The notes beneath the pieces were generated by a model, which was given only the letters and a program-made list of their open reading frames with translations, was not told where the DNA came from and did not search any database. From contig JBBQXF010000002.1 in assembly GCA_038209965.1 (NCBI GenBank), positions 33,050 to 97,049 on the forward strand: a stretch of DNA of 64,000 nt, given 5' to 3'. The DNA comes from JALONO01 sp038209965 (GTDB lineage: Bacteria > Bacteroidota > Bacteroidia > Cytophagales > Thermoflexibacteraceae). This document shows, piece after piece, positions 8,842-17,643 of this stretch; positions within the stretch are counted from its first letter, which is position 1, and each line of letters opens with the position of its first letter. The position numbers and the translations under genes are program-made.

Positions 8842-10607
8842 ACCAGCGCGATTGGAAAACCTATTTGCCCTTTGTCAGCATCGGGATCGTTTATTTCATC
8901 GGGATGTTCCTTGACGTGATGGACATCGATGAGGCCCAGTATGCTTCCATCTCGCTCGAGATGTTACAGAATGGGAGTTACTTGGAAGTGCTGCACCGCA
9001 ATGCCGATTATCTGGACAAGCCGCCCTTGCTGTTTTGGGTGTCGGCCTTGGTTTTCAAGCTGCTCGGGCCGGGCAATTTCACCTATCGGCTCATTCCGGT
9101 GCTGGTCTGCCTGCTGGGCATCTACTCGACCTATCGGTTGGCCAAAATATTTTACAATGCTCAGGTGGCCTATCTCGCCGCGTTGATTTGCGGCTCGGCG
9201 TATGGCGTTTTTTTGATGAACCATGACCTGCGAACGGACACCATGCTCATGGGCTGGACCATTTTTGCCATCTGGCAACTGGCCGAGTACCTAGAATCGG
9301 CGCGGTGGGGCCACTTGATCCTCGGATCGGTGGGAGTGGGGCTGGCCATGCTGGCCAAGGGCCCGATCGGCTTGATGGTGCCCGTGCTGGCTTTTGGGAC
9401 CCATTTTGTACTGACCAAGCAATTTGGCCAAATTTTTCGCTGGCAATGGCTGGTGGGCTTGGGCGTGGTAGGCGTGGTGCTCGCGCCCATGTGCGTGGGC
9501 CTATATCACCAGTTTGACCTCCACCCCGAGAAAATCATGGAAGGCCAGCGCAATACCTCGGGGCTGTATTTTTTCTTTTGGAAACAAAGTTTTGGGCGGC
9601 TCACCGGGGAAAATGTGTGGAAGGATGATTCAGATCCGTTCTTCTTCGTCCACACCTACCTCTGGACGGTCATGCCCTGGGGCTTATTGGCTTTTTTTGC
9701 TTTTTACGATTCGGTCAAAAATGCGCTCCAGCAATGGTGGAAGCCCAGCATTGCCAGTTCTTTTTTTGTGAAACCCGAATACCTAACTCTTGGTGGATTT
9801 ATTTTACCGTTTATTGCCCTGTCCACGTCCCATTACAAACTGCCCCACTATATCAACATCGTCATTCCGTTCAGTGCCATTTTCTCGGCCCGCTATGTCT
9901 ATCTCTTGATCCACGACCCCGCCTACCAAACCCTGCACAAGCTCATACTGGGCGTGCAATGGCTCAATGTCGTGGTGATCTGGCTCGTGGGGCTGCTGTG
10001 CGTGGGGTGGATTTTCCCGCTGACCAACCCGGTGATCTGGGCCGTGGCCGGGGTGGCGTTTTTGCTCACTTTCTACCTCGGGTTCAAAGGCCAGACCCGC
10101 TACCAACGCTTGATCCTGCCTTCGGTCGTTGCCATTACGGGGGCTTATTTGGTGCTCAATGCCCACTTTTACCCGGCTTTGCTCCAATACCAAACGGGGA
10201 GCACACTGGGCAAATACCTCAAGGCCCAATCAGATTTTCCTCTGGATCGCTTCTTTGTTTTGCACCGGTTGAGCGGCGATGGCAAAGATATTTTCGTCCA
10301 CACCATTGACTTTTACAGCGAGCGGATCACGCCGTTGTACGAAGATGTGGGCTCCCTGACCGAACGGATCGGCAATCAGAAGGCTTGGGTGTACCTCGAT
10401 GCCCAAGGCTTGGCCGAACTTCAACCCTTGGGGAAAGTGGAAATAATCAAGAAGTTTGATAAATTTCACGTCACCCAGCTCAATGGGCAGTTTTTGGACC
10501 CGACGACCCGTTTGCAGGCCACCAATCCGGTATATCTGGTGGTGTTCATCCCCGACCTGCACGGGGTAGCGCGGTTGAACCGCCGGGCCAGCGACTTTGC
10601 CCCTTAG
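8838..10607 (+). CDS. ArnT/PMT-type membrane glycosyltransferase (GT39/GT83-like)
   Basis: 589 residues with about a dozen hydrophobic segments and a soluble C-terminal part from about residue 460. The first outer loop holds DIDEAQYA near residue 31 (the acidic catalytic site of this fold) and a YLDKPPLLFW block near 55-64, both typical of ArnT-like transferases, plus an NHDLRTDT block near 129. These enzymes move a sugar from undecaprenyl phosphate to lipid A or to exported glycans or proteins at the periplasmic face. It overlaps the upstream GT2 gene by ATGA. At its 3' end it overlaps the convergent hydrolase by four bases. The acceptor is unknown. Confidence 0.87.
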   Translation: MNQRDWKTYLPFVSIGIVYFIGMFLDVMDIDEAQYASISLEMLQNGSYLEVLHRNADYLDKPPLLFWVSALVFKLLGPGNFTYRLIPVLVCLLGIYSTYRLAKIFYNAQVAYLAALICGSAYGVFLMNHDLRTDTMLMGWTIFAIWQLAEYLESARWGHLILGSVGVGLAMLAKGPIGLMVPVLAFGTHFVLTKQFGQIFRWQWLVGLGVVGVVLAPMCVGLYHQFDLHPEKIMEGQRNTSGLYFFFWKQSFGRLTGENVWKDDSDPFFFVHTYLWTVMPWGLLAFFAFYDSVKNALQQWWKPSIASSFFVKPEYLTLGGFILPFIALSTSHYKLPHYINIVIPFSAIFSARYVYLLIHDPAYQTLHKLILGVQWLNVVVIWLVGLLCVGWIFPLTNPVIWAVAGVAFLLTFYLGFKGQTRYQRLILPSVVAITGAYLVLNAHFYPALLQYQTGSTLGKYLKAQSDFPLDRFFVLHRLSGDGKDIFVHTIDFYSERITPLYEDVGSLTERIGNQKAWVYLDAQGLAELQPLGKVEIIKKFDKFHVTQLNGQFLDPTTRLQATNPVYLVVFIPDLHGVARLNRRASDFAP

Positions 10608-11710
10608 CGGATCACCGATTTCAGGCGGCCCCACAGTTCATTATCGAAGCTGGACACGGCCAGTTGCACATTGCCCGCTGACTCGCCCAATCGGATGATT
10701 ACCAAGTTTTGCGAAGGAACCACGTAGATCTTTTGGTCATCTCTGCCCAAGGCGGCGTACATATCGGCCGGGGCGTTGGGGGTCATTGCGCCCGGAAAGA
10801 CCAATTGTAACGTCGGCAATAGGTGATTGGCCTTGCCGTTGAGCCAAGTCAAGTAGCCGTAAGAAGGGTTTAAAGTCTGGGAGGAGGTTGTCTGGCTGGT
10901 GAAATAATCATCATCATTCAAAATGGGGGTTTGATCCCATTTGCCCTTGTTGAGCAGTAGCAGGCCAAATTTGGCCATGCTCCGGGCATTGCTGTAATAG
11001 ACGTTGTTGAAACGGCCGGTGCGCAGCCATATACCGTTCATCCCAATCCGGTTCCTGATTTTTTGCTGAAAATAGTTGTTAAAGGTCTGATTGGTAGCCT
11101 TTTCCACCACCTGATCAAGCAGTGTGTAGGGAGCGTTGTGGTAGGCCCAGCGGTTGCCCGCGTCCGCCCTGTACGAAAGGCAGGCGGGGAGCGTGCAGTC
11201 GTCGTCACCGTTGTCGTCCAAGCCACTGCTCATGGTGAGTTGGTGGCGAATGGTGATCAGGTTCTCTTTGGCTGGGGGCAGGGCCGTCCACCCTGCGCCC
11301 AAATATTGGGACGTGCGGTCGCTGATTTTTAGCCGGCCTTCTTGCTGGGCAATCCCGACCAACATGGCCGTCATGGTTTTGCCTGCCGAGGCCCAATACC
11401 AAATGCTGTCGGCAGTGAACCGGCCAAAATATTTCTCGCTCACCATCCGACCATTTTTGAGGATGATAAACGCCTTGGTTTTCTTCTGCTCCAAGTAAGT
11501 GTAGAGGTTGTTCAACTCGGCTTCGTTCCAGCCCAAGGCAGCGGGGGGGCTGGTTTCCCAAGTGCTGCCGCTCACCGGCGGGAAGTACATCCCAGCCGCC
11601 ACTCCGGGGGTTGGATCTTCGGTGGCCGTGGGCTGGCAACTGGGTAAGACTAGGCCCAGGCCCCAAACCAAGACAGAAATCTTTATGATGGAGAAAGGCG
11701 CTTTTTTCAT
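10604..11710 (-). CDS. Serine hydrolase of the beta-lactamase/penicillin-binding family, lipoprotein
   Basis: 368 residues. A lipobox (LVLPSC) puts a lipidated Cys at 25. The class C beta-lactamase-like fold shows the S-x-x-K pair at S108/K111 (WASAGKTMT) and the Tyr motif YHN at 190-192. Proteins of this type include D-amino-acid peptidases and esterases; true beta-lactamase activity should not be assumed. It is transcribed convergently with the ArnT-like gene and the two reading frames share the bases TTAG, each using part of them as its stop. There is no terminator hairpin between them. Confidence 0.87.
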   Translation of the reverse strand: MKKAPFSIIKISVLVWGLGLVLPSCQPTATEDPTPGVAAGMYFPPVSGSTWETSPPAALGWNEAELNNLYTYLEQKKTKAFIILKNGRMVSEKYFGRFTADSIWYWASAGKTMTAMLVGIAQQEGRLKISDRTSQYLGAGWTALPPAKENLITIRHQLTMSSGLDDNGDDDCTLPACLSYRADAGNRWAYHNAPYTLLDQVVEKATNQTFNNYFQQKIRNRIGMNGIWLRTGRFNNVYYSNARSMAKFGLLLLNKGKWDQTPILNDDDYFTSQTTSSQTLNPSYGYLTWLNGKANHLLPTLQLVFPGAMTPNAPADMYAALGRDDQKIYVVPSQNLVIIRLGESAGNVQLAVSSFDNELWGRLKSVIR

Positions 11711-12107
11711 GGGTTAAGATTGAAAAAGTGGATCAATGGTGGTTAGATGGCAAGGATTGGCCCAAGTTTAACCACGGGCCATATTTTTTACTTTCAGCTC
11801 CACCGCCCACCAGAAAATCGGGTCAGGTCATGGTTGGCCAAGATCCAAACAGCTAGGTTTTTCCGAATTTATCGCACAATCAAAATCCGTAAATGGATCG
11901 ACTAGTGTAACCTGAGCCTAAAAATTTTCTTGATTGATCGACTTGATTTTCAAGGATTTTACTGCTCCCGTTAATGGAAACCCCATTTTTATTAACGATA
12001 AATCCAGTCTATATATTTGCGATATAGGGATCTCGGGCTATATTGAGCGCAAAAATTGGTTGTTTGGGCCATAAATAAAATAAAAAATTTATAATCTAAT
12101 TGAAAAA
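11711..12107. other. Divergent intergenic region upstream of the first nhaD
   Basis: About 400 bases between the divergently transcribed hydrolase and the first antiporter gene. It becomes AT-rich toward the antiporter and contains one good TAnnTTTG element at 12012. No ORF or RNA gene is apparent. Confidence 0.5.
12012..12019 (+). promoter_or_regulatory. Likely -7 promoter element for the first nhaD
   Basis: TATATTTG is an exact TAnnTTTG, 89 bases before the ATG at 12108. The -33 position has only a T run rather than TTTG. The long leader is AT-rich. Confidence 0.45.
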
Positions 12108-13406
12108 ATGATCGTAACTATTATTTTAGTCTTTGTCATTGGCTATATTGCCATTGCATTTGAACACCCACTTGACATCAACAAAACAGCCACGGCCCTA
12201 GTAACCGGCGTGCTTTGTTGGACCATTTATGCCTTGGCTTCCGGGGTGCCACCCTTGGAACTGGAACACCAATTGATGACCCCCATTGGCGAAATTGCCA
12301 GTATTGTCTTTTTCCTGCTGGCGGCCATGACCGTGGTGGAGCTGGTCGATGCCCACCAAGGTTTTCAAGTAGTGACCGATCGGATCACCACCACCAAGCT
12401 GACCAAATTACTGTGGATCATTGGCCTGATTTCCTTTTTCCTTTCGGCGGTATTGGACAATTTGACCACCACGATCTTGATGGTGTCCATCTTGCGCAAG
12501 TTGGTCAAAGCCCGCGAGGCCCGGCTCTATTTCGTGAGCTTGGTCATCATCTCGGCCAACGCGGGCGGTGCGTTCTCGCCCCTGGGCGACGTGACCACCA
12601 CGATGCTATGGATGAAAGGACAGATCACCGCTGGCAGCATTGTGGTGCAGTTATTTGTCCCCAGCTTGCTGTGTTTGGTGGTGCCAGTGCTGGCCATGAG
12701 CTTTGCCCTGCGAAAAATGCACTTTGTGGGTACTGAAAATCCGGAAACCAGCCAAGAGGATCACCACCAGACCCACCAATACCAAGTTTCCCCCAAACAG
12801 CGCAACTTGGTATTTATCGCTGGCCTATTGGCCCTGTTGATGGTTCCGGTTTACAAAACGGTCACCCATTTACCGCCATCGATGGGTATCTTGCTCAATT
12901 TGGGGATTTTGTGGATCATCACTGAGCTGGTCCACCGGGGCGAAGAACACACCGTGCGCGACCCGCTGTCAGTAGTGAACGTAATCCGCCGGATCGACGT
13001 GCCCAGCGTGCTTTTTTTCTTGGGGATTTTGTTGGCCGTGGCCAGTTTGGAAGTCACGGGCGTGCTCCACACCTTGGCTGATTACTTGGACAAGTCGTTG
13101 GGCAACATCAAGGCGATTGCCGTGCTGCTGGGCTTGCTCTCAGCCGTGATCGACAACGTGCCACTGGTGGCGGCGGCTCAAGGCATGTATCCATTGGCCC
13201 AATACCCCGTGGATCACGAGCTGTGGAAACTCATGGCCTATTGTGCCGGTACAGGGGGCAGTTGCCTCATCATCGGCTCGGCGGCGGGGGTGGCTGCCAT
13301 GGGCATGGAGCGGATCGACTTTGTGTGGTACGCCAAAAAGATTTCTTGGATTGCCTTGCTGGGCTACTTGGCCGGGGTGGCATGGTTGCTGATTGTGCCC
13401 CATTGA
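12108..13406 (+). CDS. nhaD: Na+/H+ antiporter NhaD, first copy
   Basis: 432 residues and about a dozen membrane helices; a member of the ArsB/NhaD ion transporter group, which exports Na+ (or Li+) in exchange for protons at alkaline pH. Characteristic blocks: EHPLDINKTATAL near the start, SAVLDNLTTTI and ISANAGGAFSPLGDVTT in the first half, and SAVIDNVPLVAAAQGMY with GTGGSCLIIGSAAGVAAMGM in the second half, the inverted-repeat motifs that hold the ion site. A hydrophilic loop near residues 204-225 is rich in His and Glu. A close paralogue follows 198 bases downstream. Confidence 0.93.
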   Translation: MIVTIILVFVIGYIAIAFEHPLDINKTATALVTGVLCWTIYALASGVPPLELEHQLMTPIGEIASIVFFLLAAMTVVELVDAHQGFQVVTDRITTTKLTKLLWIIGLISFFLSAVLDNLTTTILMVSILRKLVKAREARLYFVSLVIISANAGGAFSPLGDVTTTMLWMKGQITAGSIVVQLFVPSLLCLVVPVLAMSFALRKMHFVGTENPETSQEDHHQTHQYQVSPKQRNLVFIAGLLALLMVPVYKTVTHLPPSMGILLNLGILWIITELVHRGEEHTVRDPLSVVNVIRRIDVPSVLFFLGILLAVASLEVTGVLHTLADYLDKSLGNIKAIAVLLGLLSAVIDNVPLVAAAQGMYPLAQYPVDHELWKLMAYCAGTGGSCLIIGSAAGVAAMGMERIDFVWYAKKISWIALLGYLAGVAWLLIVPH

Positions 13407-13427
13407 AAACGGCCAACCGCCGTATAA

Positions 13428-13465
13428 AATCCCTTTTGTGCGACTAGGCAAAGAGGGTTTTTTTT
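13428..13465 (+). terminator. Probable terminator between the two nhaD genes
   Basis: An imperfect hairpin (13431-13438 with 13449-13457, one bulge and one G-T pair) followed by eight T. It suggests the two antiporters can be transcribed separately. Confidence 0.6.
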
Positions 13466-13604
13466 GCCCCAAAATTAAAAAAATGGACCTAGGGCAGAAA
13501 TTTATCGGTTGGGCTTGGTTGTTTAAAATATGACCGCTAAATTGACCCAAAAATCATACCTTGCCCTTGGCCCTTAGACTTACAACAAAACCCATCCACC
13601 ATTT

Positions 13605-14909
13605 ATGGTTACAGCCCTCATCATTGTCTTTGTCATTGGCTACACAGCCATTGCCCTAGAACATTCACTAGACATCAACAAATCGGCCACCGCCTTGGTC
13701 ACCGGTGTGGTATGTTGGACGATTTATGCGGTACTATCGGGTGTGCCGCCCATCGAAGTAGAGCACAGTTTGATGAAACCGATTGGCGAAATAGCCAATA
13801 TTTTATTCTTTTTGTTGGCCGCCATGACCATCGTGGAACTGGTCGATGCCCACCGGGGGTTCCAAGTAGTGACCGAAAAGATAACCACGACCAACCCGAC
13901 CAAACTCCTGTGGATCGTTGGCCTGCTTTCCTTTTTCCTTTCGGCGGTGTTGGACAATTTGACCACCACCATCGTCATGGTGTCCATTTTGCGCAAATTG
14001 ATCCAACAGCGCGAGACCCGGCTCTATTTTGTGAGTTTGGTTGTGATCTCGGCCAATGCGGGCGGGGCATTCTCCCCGATTGGCGACGTGACCACGACCA
14101 TGCTCTGGATGAAAGGCCAAATCACCGCTTGGAACATCATCCGCGAATTGTTCATCCCCAGTTTACTGTGCTTGATTGTCCCGATTGTGGCCATGAATTT
14201 CGCCATTCGCAAAATGCCCATTGGCAGCGGGACATCCAACCAAGAAAATTTATCGGACGAGGCCAATGAACATAGCCATCCATATCATATTTCCAGAGGG
14301 CGGCGCAATTTGGTTTTTATTGCGGGCATCGTGGCCCTGTTGCTGGTGCCAGTGTACAAGACAGTGACCCATTTGCCCCCTTCCATGGGGATTTTGCTCA
14401 ACTTGGGCATTCTGTGGATCATCACCGAACTGATCCACCGGGGGGAGGAGCGAGCTGTGCGCGACCCAGTTTCGGTGGTCAATGTCATCCGCCGGATCGA
14501 TGTGCCCAGCGTCTTGTTCTTTTTGGGCATCTTGTTGGCCGTGGCCAGTTTGGAAGTTACCGGAATCCTTCACCATCTTGCCCAGTACTTGGATCAATCG
14601 GTGGGCAATATCAAGGGAATTGCCATCTTACTTGGGCTGATGTCGGCCGTGATCGATAACGTGCCGCTGGTGGCTGCTGCGCAAGGGATGTACACCTTGG
14701 TGCAGTACCCGCCCGATAATGAATTGTGGGAACTGATCGCCTATTGCGCCGGTACAGGCGGCAGTTGCCTCATCATCGGCTCGGCAGCGGGGGTGGCGGC
14801 GATGGGCATGGAACGCATTGATTTTATCTGGTATGCCAAAAAAATCTCGTGGATTGCCTTGTTGGGCTATTTTGCCGGGGTGATTTGGTTTTTGTTGGTC
14901 CCCCATTGA
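13605..14909 (+). CDS. nhaD: Na+/H+ antiporter NhaD, second copy
   Basis: 434 residues, a close paralogue of the preceding gene. Counting by hand over the last 84 residues, 73 are identical, and all the motif blocks (SAVLDNLTTTI, ISANAGGAFSPIGDVTT, SAVIDNVPLVAAAQGMY, GTGGSCLIIGSAAG) are kept. The main difference is the hydrophilic loop near residues 204-225, which here has a different acidic and His-containing sequence. The pair most likely arose by tandem duplication, and divergence of the loop suggests different regulation or pH response. A strong terminator at 15043 ends the unit. Confidence 0.93.
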   Translation: MVTALIIVFVIGYTAIALEHSLDINKSATALVTGVVCWTIYAVLSGVPPIEVEHSLMKPIGEIANILFFLLAAMTIVELVDAHRGFQVVTEKITTTNPTKLLWIVGLLSFFLSAVLDNLTTTIVMVSILRKLIQQRETRLYFVSLVVISANAGGAFSPIGDVTTTMLWMKGQITAWNIIRELFIPSLLCLIVPIVAMNFAIRKMPIGSGTSNQENLSDEANEHSHPYHISRGRRNLVFIAGIVALLLVPVYKTVTHLPPSMGILLNLGILWIITELIHRGEERAVRDPVSVVNVIRRIDVPSVLFFLGILLAVASLEVTGILHHLAQYLDQSVGNIKGIAILLGLMSAVIDNVPLVAAAQGMYTLVQYPPDNELWELIAYCAGTGGSCLIIGSAAGVAAMGMERIDFIWYAKKISWIALLGYFAGVIWFLLVPH

Positions 14910-15042
14910 TCTAAGCCATTAAACTGGATGGGATAGAGAAAAGAAATGCAATATCTTGCTTACTACCAGCTTGATTTTAAATGTATTAAGCCTTTGATCA
15001 AGCTCAAGCCGGTTTGGCAAAAACCACAGTTTGGGTAAAAGC

Positions 15043-15081
15043 AAAAACGGTGGCTCAGCTACAAGCTGGGCCACCGTTTTT
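15043..15081. terminator. Strong bidirectional terminator
   Basis: A 17-bp stem (15043-15059 with 15065-15081, one G-T pair) around a 5-base loop, with A and T runs at the ends. It lies between the second nhaD and the convergent CocE-type gene and can serve both. Confidence 0.85.
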
Positions 15082-15101
15082 CATTCACCAAGATCGCTTG
15101 G

Positions 15102-15285
15102 CTATTTGATTACTTCCACCTCAAGCAAGCTCGGGGCATCGGGCGAGTGGAACACCCGGTGCGTCGCCTTGATAAAATCAGCTTGGTCGGCCTTGAAAAT
15201 ATTGTCCACGTAGCGTTGCGGGTTGCGGTCGATCAATGGAAACCAAGTGCTCTGGATTTGGATCATCAACCGGTGGCCTTTTTGA
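15102..15285 (-). pseudogene. Out-of-frame C-terminal end of the CocE-family hydrolase
   Basis: On the minus strand, the frame one base off from the main ORF encodes GHRLMIQIQS, WFPLIDRNPQ, a YVDNIF block and a THRVFHSPDAPS block before TAG at 15102-15104. This is the conserved end of CocE/NonD hydrolases. Joined to the main ORF it would give a protein of normal length, about 646 residues. It is the distal part of the same gene, not a separate one. Confidence 0.8.
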
Positions 15286-17041
15286 AGGTGTGGAGCACGT
15301 CCTGTAAACGAAAATTGACGTCGGTCACTTTACCGGGCACAAAAGGCTCGGGTTTCTCAAAACTATTGCGGAAACGGCCGCGCATCACCTCGCTGCGCAC
15401 CATTTGTTGGTAGCCGCTCAACATTACATTTTTATTGGGCATGTAGGCGTGGTTGGGTTCGTCCTCGGGATAGACATCGATCAGTTTCACCACCCAGTCG
15501 GCATCGGTGCCAGTGGTTGACACCTTGAGCTTGGCCATGATTTCGCCGCCCAAAGTCAAATCATCGGTGAGTACTTCGGTCTGGAAAGTGAGCACATCGG
15601 GGCGGCGGGCCGCAAAGCGCTGATCTTCACTCATGTAATTGAACGGAGTGAACCCCAAAATGCTGGGCAGGTCGTCAGTGTAGGGCACGGGCTTGGCGGG
15701 ATCGCTGATGAACTCGGAGAACGAAAACGGTTGGCTGGTGGATGGGGCTGTTTGAGCCAGCTGGCCGCCATCACCCAAGTAAAAGTTGAGCTTCTGGGCG
15801 GTTTTTAGTGGCCATTCGTCAAAAGTGCGCCATACCTTTTTGCCCGTATCAAACAAATAAGCGTCGGGCAGCCCAGTTTTGCCGTCACCGCTTTCTTTTA
15901 AAAAGTGGCGAAAAAACTTGTACTCAATTTCTTTTTGGTAAAAAGTGGCGATGTTGTCCCCAAAATATAGGTTACTGTGCAGGGTTTGGCCAGTTTCCCG
16001 TGACCAGCGACCATGCCCGAACGGACCCATCACCAAGGTGTTGTAAGTGCCGGGATTATTTTTTTCCAAGGTTTTATAGACATTGAGCGGGCCATACAAA
16101 TCCTCGGCATCAAACCAACCGCCCACGGTCATCACGGCGTGTTTTACGTTGGTGAGATGGGGGAGGATGCTGCGCTTTTTCCAATATTCATCGTAGTTGG
16201 GGTGGGCCACGGTCTCCTGCCAATAGAAGTTGTCCTTGTAATATTTGTCGGCATTTTTCAATGGCCCAAGGTTGTAGTAAAAATTATAGCCATCCCGGGT
16301 TTTGGGGTCAATCATGCCCTTGGCCCACCAATCTTCAGTAGTAGGTTTGCCGTGTTGAATCCCAAAAACCGGGAAAGTCAACAAGTAGCTCTGGATAAAC
16401 GCTCCGTTGTGGTGAAAATCATCAAAAAAGAAATCAGAAACCGGGGCTTGGGGCGACGAAGCCTTGAGGGCCGGGTGGGCATCCACCGCTCCGGCAATGG
16501 TGTAGAAGCCGGGATAGGAAATGCCCCATTGGCCAACTCGTCCATTGTTAAATTTCACATTTTTGAGCAGCCATTCAATGGCATCGTACGTGTCCGAACT
16601 TTCATCCACTTGGCTGGGATCGGGTTTGGCGTTCTTGCCCTTGCCCACCTTCTTGACGGTTGCATCGGGAATATTGGGGGTCATGTTGGTCCAAGTTCCC
16701 TCCGACATGTAGCGGCCCCGCACATCTTGATAGACAAAAATGTACTTATCGCGCATGAGATGGGGCGAAGGCCCAATGCTGCGGCGCGGGTAGTTGTCTG
16801 GGCCATAGGGATCTACGCTGTAACAGGTGCGCTGCATCAGCATGGGGTAGCGGTTGGCCTCGGTTGCATCCTTGGGCACATACACGATGGTGAACAGCTT
16901 GACCCCGTCACGGGCGGAGATCTGATACTCATACTTGGTGTAGTTCGCCCGGATATAAAGTGAGTCGGCATTGGCAGGAGCCTGCGCCTGGGCTGAACTC
17001 CACCCAAGGATGGCCAGCAAAAAGTACACATGTTTTTTCAT
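15266..17041 (-). CDS. CocE/NonD-family exported hydrolase (frameshifted near the C-terminus)
   Basis: 591 residues to the first stop. A signal peptide ends at about residue 20 (SSAQAQ). The alpha/beta hydrolase domain has the nucleophile in GISYPG (Ser about 175), and the C-terminal jelly-roll domain of X-Pro dipeptidyl-peptidase/CocE esterases follows. The family hydrolyses esters or acylated substrates; the physiological substrate is unknown. The frame runs into two tandem stops at 15263-15268 right after VLHTFKK. Reading on in the next frame restores the expected C-terminal block (GHRLMIQIQSTWFPLIDRNP) down to a stop at 15102. One base seems missing in the AAAAAGG run, so the annotated C-terminus is false or the gene is mutated. 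Confidence 0.85.
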   Translation of the reverse strand: MKKHVYFLLAILGWSSAQAQAPANADSLYIRANYTKYEYQISARDGVKLFTIVYVPKDATEANRYPMLMQRTCYSVDPYGPDNYPRRSIGPSPHLMRDKYIFVYQDVRGRYMSEGTWTNMTPNIPDATVKKVGKGKNAKPDPSQVDESSDTYDAIEWLLKNVKFNNGRVGQWGISYPGFYTIAGAVDAHPALKASSPQAPVSDFFFDDFHHNGAFIQSYLLTFPVFGIQHGKPTTEDWWAKGMIDPKTRDGYNFYYNLGPLKNADKYYKDNFYWQETVAHPNYDEYWKKRSILPHLTNVKHAVMTVGGWFDAEDLYGPLNVYKTLEKNNPGTYNTLVMGPFGHGRWSRETGQTLHSNLYFGDNIATFYQKEIEYKFFRHFLKESGDGKTGLPDAYLFDTGKKVWRTFDEWPLKTAQKLNFYLGDGGQLAQTAPSTSQPFSFSEFISDPAKPVPYTDDLPSILGFTPFNYMSEDQRFAARRPDVLTFQTEVLTDDLTLGGEIMAKLKVSTTGTDADWVVKLIDVYPEDEPNHAYMPNKNVMLSGYQQMVRSEVMRGRFRNSFEKPEPFVPGKVTDVNFRLQDVLHTFKKATG

Positions 17042-17643
17042 TTTGAAAATTGGGCTGTTGAGGTTTGATAAGCAGTTGGTTGCAAACCGGGGGCATTTTA
17101 CCTCTCCGGGCAGAAACTAGCGTAAAAGAACGGAGATAAATCGGGTTTTCAACGTGGGGGCGAAATCAGTATGGCCCGAGCCTGCCCCAGCCTTTCATTT
17201 TTTTTAAACCATACCAAGATGAAGATTATTTTAGAGATGTTCCAGTTTTATTGATATGCTTTTCAATGATGTGCTCCCTTTATTAGTGGGTAGCCAGTTG
17301 TGATTGAAAATGCACTCAAGAATTATGCTGGAACGCTGGGTGGCGCGGCCAGTTGTGCATGGGCCATTGGCACGTGCTCAGATCGAGGGCCGGGCCTGGG
17401 CGAAAGCCAATCGACCACCAACCGCAAGGCAGGCCCAAAGAGATGGCAAAAAATTGAAGAGAAAACCGCCGATAATTGCGGCGGTTGAACCGATCCTGTT
17501 GCCAGTGAAACATTTGGTGGCAGCGATGTTGCCGCCGGGCGATGCTCGTGCTGGCCCAAACCAAAAACAATCGAGGCCCGATTGCGGCTTATCAACGGGT
17601 TTCTGCGGCCCAGTCCTTAATATTGTGGCCAGCATTTTGGCCC
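17042..17643. other. Gene-free region upstream of hisG with one GC-rich hairpin
   Basis: About 600 bases between the divergent CocE-type gene and hisG. I find no convincing ORF. An 8-bp hairpin with a 7-base loop (17464-17471 with 17479-17486) is present but has no T run after it; its core resembles that of the terminator at 628-662. No histidine-rich leader peptide is visible. Confidence 0.45.

Noticed and set aside
10604..11710. Serine hydrolase as a true beta-lactamase resistance gene
   Set aside because: The S-x-x-K and YHN motifs only show the fold. Length, lipobox and context fit an esterase or peptidase-like lipoprotein equally well.
16013..16963. A 316-codon plus-strand frame inside the CocE-type gene
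   Set aside because: It is a shadow of the minus-strand hydrolase and has no motif of its own.
17464..17486. Hairpin upstream of hisG considered as an attenuator
   Set aside because: No T run, no alternative pairing partner and no His-rich leader peptide were found.
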